In this document: positions 1 to 5,131 of the stretch, piece by piece
Position numbering within the stretch: position 1 is the first letter of the stretch
How the letters are laid out: every line of letters starts with the position of its first letter
Assembly: GCA_034434635.1 (NCBI GenBank)
Contig: DAOTYX010000137.1
Coordinates: forward strand, 1 to 5,131
Reading direction: 5' to 3'
From: DAOTYX01 sp034434635
GTDB taxonomy: Bacteria; Chloroflexota; Anaerolineae; B4-G1; DUEL01
Length of the DNA stretch: 5,131 nt
Notes under the pieces: generated by a model
Told to the model about the DNA's origin: nothing
Database searches by the model: none
What the model saw: only the letters and a program-made list of their open reading frames with translations
Translations under genes and position numbers: made by a program

Positions 1-28
1 AAGTGCCAAGTCCTTGCCTCTCTCCGCC

Positions 29-661
29 TCAGGCCATCTTGACCACGATATCACTCAGGACGTTGGCGGCCTCGTCCCCCCGGTCAGCCGCGTTGCTCAG
101 ATGGCGGTAGATCTCACGCAACTTCAACATCTCCACCACGTGTTCCACATCCCGCGGCAGACAGAAGAGCGCAGCCAACGCCTCGCGGTAGACCCATTCG
201 ACGCGGTTCTCCGTGGCTTTGGCGCGCACGGCGTGATCCTCCGCCACCCCGGGGTGGTCGGCCAGGCGCTGCACACCCAGGTGGATCTCCCGCGCCGCAT
301 CCACCAGCAGCGAGGCGATGCGCCGCAGGTAGTCGTTGGGCGGCACGCCCAGGATGCGCATCTCACCGACAGTGGTGTAGGCGTAGTCCAGCATATCGTC
401 AATGGCGCGGGACAGCGCATGGATGTCCTCGCGGTCCAGCGGCGTGACGAAAGTATGGTTCAGCTCATCAATCAGGATGCGGCGGACCTCATCCGCCTCC
501 TTCTCGATGCGCGTGAGTTCGTCAGCGTAGGAGGGCAGAGGTTGCTCCAGATAGGCCGCCAGAGTCTCCATCCCACGCACCGTATGTCCGGCCTGCTCCA
601 ACAGGAGCCGCAGGAATGGGTCCGGCCGGGGCCTTAACAACCGTCTCAGCCAGTTCATCAT
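29..661 (-). CDS. DUF47 / PhoU-like phosphate transport accessory protein
   Basis: A 210-residue, soluble, almost wholly helical protein of the DUF47 (PhoU_div, PF01865) family, which accompanies PiT phosphate transporters and is thought to modulate their activity at the inner face of the membrane. Acidic metal-binding-type motifs, as in PhoU relatives, are visible: E53-K-E-A-D57-E, the conserved N68-H-T-F-V-T-P-L-D76-R-E-D79 block, D88-D-M-L-D92, and the C-terminal R182-E-I-Y-R-H-L-S-N-A-A-D193 to N200 block. There is no signal peptide or membrane segment, and the length is normal for the family. The gene starts 23 bp after the transporter stop, so the two are almost certainly one operon. 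Two ATG codons lie in tandem (661 and 658); the AGAGGAG ribosome site sits 3 nt from the first and 6 nt from the second, so ATG 658 may be the one used. Family assignment is firm; the regulatory role is inferred from the family and the neighbour. Confidence 0.93.
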   Translation of the reverse strand: MMNWLRRLLRPRPDPFLRLLLEQAGHTVRGMETLAAYLEQPLPSYADELTRIEKEADEVRRILIDELNHTFVTPLDREDIHALSRAIDDMLDYAYTTVGEMRILGVPPNDYLRRIASLLVDAAREIHLGVQRLADHPGVAEDHAVRAKATENRVEWVYREALAALFCLPRDVEHVVEMLKLREIYRHLSNAADRGDEAANVLSDIVVKMA

Positions 662-664
662 TCA

Positions 665-671
665 CTCCTCT
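665..671 (-). promoter_or_regulatory. Ribosome binding site of the DUF47 gene
   Basis: AGAGGAG read on the minus strand, within the 23-bp gap after the transporter stop. It is 3 nt from ATG 661 and 6 nt from ATG 658. Spacing slightly favours the second ATG, which would remove only one methionine. Confidence 0.75.
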
Positions 672-684
672 GGTCAGGCGACGG

Positions 685-1680
685 TCACCTCGCAGATGAC
701 CACCACCTGAACAGCATATGGCACAATGCCGCCAACAGCGCGGTGACCGGGATGGTCAACAACCAGGCGGTGAGGATCTGGCGAGCCACCCCCCACCGCA
801 CCTGGTTCACTCGCTCGGCGGAGCCGACGCCAAGTATGGCTGTGCTGATGACGTGCGTGGCACTGACCGGCCCACCCAGCAAGGCCGCACTCAGGATCAC
901 CCCCGCCGCCGCGGTCTGCGCAGTGAAACTGTGAACGGGACGAATCTTGTAGAAACGGCCACCCAGGGTGCGGATGATCCGCCAGCCGCCGAGCGACGCT
1001 CCAATCGCCATCACCCCAGCGCAGACAGCGATGACCCACAGTGGGATGGTGAAGCGATCCACTACGCCGGTCGCCAGCAGAGCCATCGCGATCAAGCCCA
1101 TCGTCTTCTGCGCGTCGTTGGCGCTGTGGCTCAGGGCCAGCGCCGTCATCGTCAGCGCCTGAGCCTGCCGGAAGAGGTGATTGATGCGCGGTGTGGCCCC
1201 ACGCGCCAGAAACAGCACGACCTTCATCAACGCGTAGCCGACCAGCAGGCCGACGAGCGGCGAGAGGAGCAACGTCAGCAGGACCCTGGTGAGTCCCGGC
1301 AGGAGCAACGCGTCGGCGCCCTGCCCCATCACCGCCGCGCCAACCAACCCGCCGATCAGGGCGTGGGAACTGCTGGACGGCACTCCCATCCGCCAGGCCA
1401 ACAAACCCCAAAGGATGGCCGCCAACAACCCGCTGAAGGCCACCGGCAGGCTGGTCGCCTGTTCTGCCAGCACCTGATGGCCAATGGTGGTCGCCACCGC
1501 CACGCCGAACAGGAAAGGGCCTGTCAGGTGGGCCAGCGCATTGAGGGCCAGCGCGCGGCGCGGCGACATCGCTCGCGAGGAGATCACCGTCGCCACGATA
1601 GTGGCACTGTCGTTGAAGCCATTCAGGAAACCGAAGGACAAGGCCACGCAGACGAAAAGCATCAATACTGGTGATGGCAT
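685..1680 (-). CDS. pit: PiT-family inorganic phosphate transporter
   Basis: An integral membrane low-affinity phosphate permease (PF01384) that imports phosphate with a coupling cation, H+ or Na+; the sequence does not tell which. The two inverted family signatures are present: G21-F-N23-D24-S-A near the N-terminus and S184-H-S-A-N188-D189-A-Q-K-T in the second half. Also visible are P101-S-S-S-S-H106-A-L-I-G-G and the matching P271-V-S-A-T-H276-V-I-S-T. Hydrophobic segments fill nearly the whole chain, with a basic cytoplasmic loop around residues 160-172. At 331 residues it is the short form of the family, lacking the long central loop of E. coli PitA. The start is ATG 1680: GGGAG lies 8 nt upstream. 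The in-frame GTG at 1695 overlaps that ribosome site and would sit only about 6 nt from the predicted transcript start. It is the first gene of an operon with the DUF47 gene downstream and is divergent from the CLC gene. Confidence 0.96.
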   Translation of the reverse strand: MPSPVLMLFVCVALSFGFLNGFNDSATIVATVISSRAMSPRRALALNALAHLTGPFLFGVAVATTIGHQVLAEQATSLPVAFSGLLAAILWGLLAWRMGVPSSSSHALIGGLVGAAVMGQGADALLLPGLTRVLLTLLLSPLVGLLVGYALMKVVLFLARGATPRINHLFRQAQALTMTALALSHSANDAQKTMGLIAMALLATGVVDRFTIPLWVIAVCAGVMAIGASLGGWRIIRTLGGRFYKIRPVHSFTAQTAAAGVILSAALLGGPVSATHVISTAILGVGSAERVNQVRWGVARQILTAWLLTIPVTALLAALCHMLFRWWSSAR

Positions 1681-1688
1681 AAGTCCGT

Positions 1689-1693
1689 CTCCC
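1689..1693 (-). promoter_or_regulatory. Ribosome binding site of the phosphate transporter
   Basis: GGGAG read on the minus strand, 8 nt before ATG 1680. It overlaps the alternative GTG codon at 1695-1693, which argues that GTG is not the start and that the protein begins MPSPVLM. Confidence 0.7.
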
Positions 1694-1707
1694 ACTCATC
1701 GGGCCTC

Positions 1708-1736
1708 ATCATACCATCGAATAGCGAAGACGCCAA
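1708..1736 (-). promoter_or_regulatory. Sigma70-type promoter of the phosphate transport operon
   Basis: On the minus strand, a -35 box TTGGCG (1736-1731, 4 of 6 consensus) is followed by a 17-bp spacer and a -10 box TATGAT (1713-1708, 5 of 6). A TGG just before the -10 box makes an extended -10 element. Transcription would begin near 1701, giving a leader of about 20 nt before ATG 1680. No recognisable Pho box (CTGTCAT-type repeats) is seen, so phosphate control of the Pho-regulon kind is not supported by the sequence. Confidence 0.65.
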
Positions 1737-1786
1737 GACCCCGCCTGGCCCATCACCGACCCGAAGGATGCTACGATCTCGACTTA

Positions 1787-1796
1787 CCCCGCGGGG
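1787..1796. promoter_or_regulatory. Perfect 10-bp palindrome between divergent promoters, possible operator
   Basis: CCCCGCGGGG is a perfect inverted repeat, 24 bp upstream of the CLC -35 box and 50 bp upstream of the phosphate operon -35 box. It could bind a regulator acting on either promoter, but such short GC palindromes also arise by chance in GC-rich DNA. The symmetry does not extend beyond the ten bases. No T-tract follows, so it is not a terminator. Confidence 0.25.
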
Positions 1797-1820
1797 ATTA
1801 GCTGATGCCCGATAGAGCGT

Positions 1821-1848
1821 TTGCCAGCATGTGGGCAGGGGGTATAAT
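1821..1848 (+). promoter_or_regulatory. Near-consensus sigma70-type promoter of the CLC gene
   Basis: TTGCCA (1821-1826, 5 of 6 consensus) is separated by 16 bp from a perfect TATAAT (1843-1848). The predicted transcript start is about 1855, leaving a leader of roughly 18 nt that contains the ribosome site at 1861-1865. The promoter lies inside the longest open frame (GTG 1831), which shows that frame is over-extended. It is the strongest-looking promoter in the window and suggests constitutive expression unless a regulator binds nearby. Confidence 0.8.
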
Positions 1849-1860
1849 CTGGCCCGCTTC

Positions 1861-1865
1861 GGGAG
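1861..1865 (+). promoter_or_regulatory. Ribosome binding site deciding the CLC start
   Basis: GGGAG lies 7 nt before ATG 1873, within the short leader predicted from the promoter at 1821-1848. It supports ATG 1873 over the upstream in-frame GTG at 1831. Confidence 0.75.
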
Positions 1866-1872
1866 ATCGACG

Positions 1873-3912
1873 ATGCGACCCGCCTTGCCCAGAATTCCAC
1901 GTCGTTGGCTGGACCGCTGGCAGCCATCGGAGACGGTCCTGCTGAGCGGGCTGGCGCTGGTCGTTGGCCTGACCAGCGGCGTCGGCATCTGGCTATTCAA
2001 GTGGCTCATTGGCCTGATCCACTCCGCTTTCTTCGACCGGCTCAGCCTCTTCTTGGGTCACTTTGGCGGGTGGGCCGTCATGTTCCTGCCTGTGACCGGA
2101 GGGGTCGTCGTCGGCCTGATCCTGCACTTTCTGGTTGGCGAGGAACGACACCACGGAGTCGCTGGCATCATCGAGGCCGTCGCCCTGGCTGGCGGCCGGT
2201 TGCGCTACCAACGCGTCCCCCTGAAGACGGTAGCCGCTGCGGTTTCTATCGGTTCGGGGGCGTCGGTGGGGCCGGAGGACCCGTCGGTGCAGATCGGGGC
2301 CAATCTCGGTTCGATGTTCAGCCAGATTCTGCACTTGTCCGAGGAGCGGACACGGACGCTGGTAGCCGCAGGCGCGGCAGGTGCCATCGCCGCAGCGTTC
2401 AACGCGCCCATCGCTGGCGTCTTCTTCGCCCTGGAGATCGTGCTGGGCGAATTGAGCGGCGGCGCCCTGGGCGTCGTTGTGCTGGCAGCCGTGATCTCCT
2501 CCGTGTTCACGCAGGCCGTCTCGGGGGCGCAGCCAGCCTTCCGCGTCCCCGCCTACGCCTTTGGGTCGGCGTGGGAGTTGCCGTTGTACCTGGCGCTGGG
2601 GTTGCTGGCCGGGCCGATTGCTGCCCTGTATGTGCACGCGCTGTACACGGCACGGGACCTCTTCCACCGCTGGCGGGTGCCCCGCTGGATCCATCCCGCT
2701 GTGGCCGGCTTGATGGTCGGTTCAGTGGGCGTATTCCTGCCGCAGGTCTTCGGCGTGGGCTATGAAACCATCGAGGGGTTGCTGGAGACACAGGGCGAAT
2801 CCACAGCACTGACGTTGTTGATCGCCCTGCTGGGGGCCAAACTGCTGCTGACAGCGGTCAGCATCGGCGGGGGCTTTGCCGGCGGCGTCTTTGCCCCCGC
2901 GCTCTTCCTCGGCGCAGCACTCGGCGCGGCATTCGGGCAGGTGGCGGATAGCCTCTTCCCCGCGTTGAACATCGCTCCCCCGGCCTTCGCTATGGTCGGT
3001 ATGGCCGCTGTCCTGGCCGGGGCGGTACATGCGCCGCTCACAGCGATCCTTCTGCTCTTCGAGATGACTCGAGACTACCACATCATCTTACCGCTGATGT
3101 TTGCGGTAGTGATCAGCATGCTGACCTCGCAGGGGCTGCAGCGCGACTCGGTGTATACGCTTGCCCTGACGCGCAAGGGCATCCGCCTGGAGCGGGGACG
3201 GGATGTGGACGTGATGGAGTCAGTCACGGTGGGCGAGGTGATGTTGCACGAGACCATTACCCTTCCCCTCCATTTCCCCGTCTCCGCTCTGGCCGACAAG
3301 GTCATCCAGACAGGACGCCATGGCTTTGCCGTGTTGGACGAGAACGGGGACCTGTTCGGCATCGTCTCGGTGGAAGACTACCGCCGGGCGATGAGTGGCG
3401 AATGGGGGCCACCGGAGCGATTGACCGTGGGTGACATCGCCACGCGGGACATGATCACGGTCTTTCCCGACGAAACGGTGGGCACGGCGCTGCGGCGGAT
3501 GGCCCCCCGCGACCTCTCACGGCTGCCCGTGGTGGCGCGAGACGACCCGCGCCGGCTGCTCGGCGTGGTGCGGCGCAGCGACATCGTGCGCGCCTATGAC
3601 GCGGCACTGACCCACCGCACCGCGATCCGCCACCGCGCCCAGCAGGTGCGGCTGGGAGCATGGAGCGGTGTCGGGGTGGAGGAGGTCGTGGTCGAGGCGG
3701 GGGCCAGTTGTGTCGGGCTGCGCATCGCCGAGGTCGCCTGGCCGCGTGACTGCGTCATCGCCACGTTGCGGCGTGGTCGGCGCGTGCTCTTCCCCCACGG
3801 CGACACGGTGCTGATGGCCGGGGACGTTCTGGTCGCCGTGGCCGAAGAAGGGGCGCGTCAGGCCGTGCGGAGTATCTGCGCAGCCCCTCCCCAGGGTAGT
3901 GGTCACGGCTGA
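1873..3912 (+). CDS. CLC-family chloride channel/antiporter with CBS pair and TrkA-C domain
   Basis: A 679-residue inner-membrane anion transporter. Residues about 20-420 form the CLC core (PF00654). The external gate motif reads G133-P-E135-D-P-S-V-Q-I-G, with E135 matching E. coli ClcA Glu148. The stretch G167-A-A-G to P179-I-A-G182 matches the ClcA GAAAGLAAAFNAPLAG block. G332-G-G-F-A-G-G-V-F-A-P342 matches the second anion-binding loop, and Y428 is the likely equivalent of Tyr445. E188-I189 aligns with ClcA Glu202-Glu203, so the internal proton glutamate is replaced by isoleucine. The first selectivity loop reads H94-G-V-A-G98 instead of GSGIP. Two CBS domains follow (about 453-507 and 516-578), then a TrkA-C/RCK_C domain (about 600-668); both kinds usually bind nucleotides or other small ligands and gate transport. 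Start ATG 1873 is chosen because the longer GTG 1831 frame contains the promoter. Substrate (chloride, another halide or nitrate) and mechanism (channel or exchanger) cannot be decided here. Confidence 0.95.
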   Translation: MRPALPRIPRRWLDRWQPSETVLLSGLALVVGLTSGVGIWLFKWLIGLIHSAFFDRLSLFLGHFGGWAVMFLPVTGGVVVGLILHFLVGEERHHGVAGIIEAVALAGGRLRYQRVPLKTVAAAVSIGSGASVGPEDPSVQIGANLGSMFSQILHLSEERTRTLVAAGAAGAIAAAFNAPIAGVFFALEIVLGELSGGALGVVVLAAVISSVFTQAVSGAQPAFRVPAYAFGSAWELPLYLALGLLAGPIAALYVHALYTARDLFHRWRVPRWIHPAVAGLMVGSVGVFLPQVFGVGYETIEGLLETQGESTALTLLIALLGAKLLLTAVSIGGGFAGGVFAPALFLGAALGAAFGQVADSLFPALNIAPPAFAMVGMAAVLAGAVHAPLTAILLLFEMTRDYHIILPLMFAVVISMLTSQGLQRDSVYTLALTRKGIRLERGRDVDVMESVTVGEVMLHETITLPLHFPVSALADKVIQTGRHGFAVLDENGDLFGIVSVEDYRRAMSGEWGPPERLTVGDIATRDMITVFPDETVGTALRRMAPRDLSRLPVVARDDPRRLLGVVRRSDIVRAYDAALTHRTAIRHRAQQVRLGAWSGVGVEEVVVEAGASCVGLRIAEVAWPRDCVIATLRRGRRVLFPHGDTVLMAGDVLVAVAEEGARQAVRSICAAPPQGSGHG

Positions 3913-4628
3913 GGCGATTCTCCGGCCCGCTGGCTCAACAGTTCGACCAGCGGTCCGATCAGCCCGTTGAGCGTACCCCGCCCCATGCCGCCGGGACGCC
4001 CCCCGCCCGGCAGTCCTCCGCCAGCCTCGATCGTGGCGCGGATCGCCGCCCGCTGCTCGTCGGACATGTCCTGGCCGCCGGGGAAGCCGGCCGGAGGCGT
4101 GCCAGCGAAGCCTCCCGGCGGACCGCCGCCCGCCTCGACGGTAGCACGCACCGACTCCCAGTCCCCGCCTGGCATCCCCTGTCCGCCAGGCAGCCCGCCG
4201 CCAGCGGGCATGCTCACGCCGTGCTCCTGGGCCCAGGCTGCCAGGTCGTCCTGGGTGAGCTGCATGGCGGCGATGGCCGCCAGTTGCTCCGGGGTCATCG
4301 TCCGCTCGATCTGCGCCAGGACGGCGTTCACCTCCGCCTGAGCCGTCACGCCGCCCTGGAGGGCCTGCCAGAGCGGGAGGAGCGCCGCCGCCTGCTCCGG
4401 CGTGACCGCGTCTTCCGTCCCTTCCAGTTCTAACGTTCCGATGGCCAGCTGGCTGCTGACATCCAGCGCGCCGGCATACGTCGTAACGAGCACCGCGCTG
4501 GTGTAGCCGGCGCCGCCGCTCTGAGCAGGTGTGGCCTCTTCACTGCTGCCGCACCCCGCCAGCAACGCCCCGCCGAGAAGCGCGACAGCCAGAGCCATCA
4601 AGGTCAGTCCACTCAACCACTGTTTCAT
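3903..4628 (-). CDS. Lipoprotein of unknown function with TPEQ motifs and Gly/Pro-rich repeat tail
   Basis: A 241-residue secreted lipoprotein. Residues 1-25 are a signal peptide (K2, hydrophobic stretch 8-24) ending in the lipobox L23-A-G-C26; C26 would be lipidated, anchoring the protein outside the membrane. A short Ser/Gly/Glu linker follows. Residues 55-138 look helical and contain T76-P-E-Q-A-A and T112-P-E-Q-L-A-A; a third related motif, S189-D-E-Q-R-A-A, lies further on. These resemble, loosely, the LTxxQ motifs of Spy/CpxP-type periplasmic proteins, but homology is not shown. Residues 139-216 are rich in Gly and Pro, with three copies of an AGGG-[LP]-PGG unit. Start ATG 4628 has AAAGGAG 5 nt upstream; an in-frame GTG at 4697 overlapping the permease stop would place 23 extra, mostly polar and basic residues before the signal peptide and is rejected. 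It follows the ABC permease gene by 65 bp and may assist that exporter. The specific function is not recognised. Confidence 0.85.
   Translation of the reverse strand: MKQWLSGLTLMALAVALLGGALLAGCGSSEEATPAQSGGAGYTSAVLVTTYAGALDVSSQLAIGTLELEGTEDAVTPEQAAALLPLWQALQGGVTAQAEVNAVLAQIERTMTPEQLAAIAAMQLTQDDLAAWAQEHGVSMPAGGGLPGGQGMPGGDWESVRATVEAGGGPPGGFAGTPPAGFPGGQDMSDEQRAAIRATIEAGGGLPGGGRPGGMGRGTLNGLIGPLVELLSQRAGESPQP
4002..4208 (-). repeat. Imperfect Gly/Pro repeat within the lipoprotein gene
   Basis: Three copies encode PAGGGLPGG (4208-4182), EAGGGPPGG (4136-4110) and EAGGGLPGG (4028-4002). The last two extend to R-A-T-[VI]-E-A-G-G-G-[PL]-P-G-G and lie 36 codons apart, each preceded by an acidic/polar helix start. 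The DNA copies differ at many third positions, so this is an old duplication or selection for composition rather than a fresh expansion. Confidence 0.7.
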
Positions 4629-4633
4629 GCTTG

Positions 4634-4640
4634 CTCCTTT
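4634..4640 (-). promoter_or_regulatory. Ribosome binding site deciding the lipoprotein start
   Basis: AAAGGAG on the minus strand, 5 nt before ATG 4628. It is a near-perfect Shine-Dalgarno sequence and places the start exactly at the lipoprotein signal peptide. Confidence 0.85.
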
Positions 4641-4648
4641 GATAGCCG

Positions 4649-4684
4649 TTTTTGTGTTGCCTTTGTGCTCTTTGTGGTTTTTTG
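4649..4684. repeat. Short CACAAA (TTTGTG) repeat in the permease-lipoprotein gap
   Basis: Three copies of TTTGTG on the plus strand (4651-4656, 4662-4667, 4671-4676; CACAAA on the minus strand) lie 11 and 9 bp apart, flanked by T-runs. This AT-rich patch contrasts sharply with its GC-rich surroundings. It looks like the degenerate 9-bp tandem repeats of CACAAAGRG type that occur between genes in many bacterial genomes; that comparison is from memory and untested. In the minus-strand frame it encodes the peptide NHKEHKGNTK, which is probably not translated. Confidence 0.5.
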
Positions 4685-4693
4685 AACTCGTCG

Positions 4694-5131
4694 TCACTCC
4701 CGCCGCAGCGCCTCGATCGGGTCCAGTTGCGCTGCCTTCGTGGCGGGATAGTAGCCGAAGAAGATGCCCACCACCGCCGCGGCCAGGAAGGCCAGGGGGA
4801 TGGAAACCGGCACGACCTCGGTGCGCATCGAGCCCAGCGCCTCGAACAGGTACGACCCGCCCACGCCGAAGACCACGCCAATCAGTCCACCGAAGAGGCT
4901 GAGGACGACGGCTTCCAGCAGGAACTGCAGCTGCACGTCGCGCGGGCGCGCGCCCAGCGCCTGTCGCAGGCCGATCTCCCGCGTCCGTTCGGTGACGCTG
5001 ACCAGCATGATGTTCATGATGCCGATTCCGCCCACCACCAGAGAGACCGCCGCCACCCAGGCCAGCAGGTTGCGGAACGTCGCCGTCGTGGAGGCTGCCG
5101 TGCTGATGATGCTGTCCTGCGTCATCAGGCT
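4694..5131 (-). CDS. MacB/FtsX-type ABC transporter permease, C-terminal part (cut by window edge)
   Basis: The last 145 residues of an integral membrane permease; the frame stays open to the window edge, so the N-terminus and periplasmic domain lie outside. Three hydrophobic segments are visible, counting from the methionine at 5125: about 20-44, 72-93 and 108-126. The hallmark cytoplasmic loop after the first is V44-T-E-R-T-R-E-I-G-L-R-Q-A-L-G-A59, followed by D63 and F68-L-L-E-A, the ATPase-coupling region of MacB/LolC-type permeases (FtsX domain, PF02687). The chain ends in the typical P127-A-x-K-A-A-x-L-D-P-I-E-A-L-R-R pattern. Such proteins pair with a LolD/MacB-type ATPase to move lipoproteins, antibiotics, peptides or other substrates by mechanotransmission. 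The ATPase and an adaptor protein would be expected upstream, beyond the right edge. The substrate cannot be inferred. The lipoprotein gene lies 65 bp downstream on the same strand. Confidence 0.93.
   Translation of the reverse strand, partial: SLMTQDSIISTAASTTATFRNLLAWVAAVSLVVGGIGIMNIMLVSVTERTREIGLRQALGARPRDVQLQFLLEAVVLSLFGGLIGVVFGVGGSYLFEALGSMRTEVVPVSIPLAFLAAAVVGIFFGYYPATKAAQLDPIEALRRE

Noticed and set aside
1..28. Possible terminator downstream of the DUF47 gene
   Set aside because: Only 28 bases are available and no stem followed by a T-tract is visible; any terminator must lie beyond the left edge.
14..637. 207-codon plus-strand frame antisense to the DUF47 gene
   Set aside because: The opposite strand encodes a clear DUF47 protein; this frame has no recognisable motif.
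718..1674. 318-codon plus-strand frame antisense to the phosphate transporter
   Set aside because: The translation is Gln/Arg/His-rich with no recognisable domain, typical of a shadow frame opposite a GC-rich membrane protein gene.
674..1699. 341-codon minus-strand frame overlapping the phosphate transporter gene
   Set aside because: It is in a different frame of the same strand; its translation is rich in Arg, Gly, Asp and Ala with no family motif, while the transporter frame shows full PiT signatures and membrane segments.
1681..1872. Pho box or riboswitch controlling the phosphate operon
   Set aside because: No CTGTCAT-type direct repeats are present, and the predicted leader of about 20 nt is far too short for a riboswitch.
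1905..2765. 286-codon plus-strand frame inside the CLC gene
   Set aside because: Arg/Gly/Pro-rich frameshifted reading of the CLC coding sequence; no domain and no own ribosome site noticed.
3927..3953. 7-bp inverted repeat CCGCTGG / CCAGCGG with a 13-nt loop, possible terminator near the convergent gene ends
   Set aside because: It lies inside the lipoprotein coding region, the loop is long, and no T-tract follows on either strand.
3967..4341. Pro/Ser-rich plus-strand frame antisense to the lipoprotein gene
   Set aside because: It is the complement of the Gly/Pro repeat; the minus strand has the lipobox signal peptide and ribosome site, so the minus strand is the coding one.

Overview
The window is high-GC bacterial DNA carrying five protein-coding genes, four complete and one cut by the right edge. 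GC-rich codon use, a near-consensus sigma70-type promoter, a lipobox lipoprotein next to a MacB-type permease, and a CLC protein with CBS and TrkA-C tails together suggest a free-living bacterium, possibly Chloroflexota. That taxonomic guess comes from protein style only and is weak.

Left block (29-1680, minus strand): a PiT-family inorganic phosphate transporter followed 23 bp later by a DUF47/PhoU-like protein. This is the classic two-gene low-affinity phosphate uptake module. The intergenic region at 1681-1872 holds two diverging promoters: TTGGCG-N17-TATGAT for the phosphate operon and TTGCCA-N16-TATAAT for the gene to the right. Both promoters show that the longest open frames are over-extended. 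The real starts are ATG 1680 (transporter) and ATG 1873 (CLC), each with a good Shine-Dalgarno sequence.

Centre (1873-3912, plus strand): a 679-residue CLC-family anion channel or antiporter with a CBS pair and a C-terminal TrkA-C (RCK_C) domain. It keeps the external gating glutamate, but isoleucine stands where exchangers such as E. coli ClcA have the internal proton glutamate.

Right block (3903-5131, minus strand): the C-terminal part of a MacB/FtsX-type ABC transporter permease, followed by a 241-residue lipoprotein with TPEQ-type helical motifs and a Gly/Pro-rich repeat tail. The two are probably co-transcribed as part of an export or efflux operon that begins beyond the window. The lipoprotein gene is convergent with the CLC gene and overlaps it by 10 bp.

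No RNA genes, CRISPR array, insertion sequence or clear rho-independent terminator was found. The transport genes belong to known families. The least explained items are the lipoprotein, the residue changes in the CLC protein, and a short CACAAA-type repeat between the permease and the lipoprotein.
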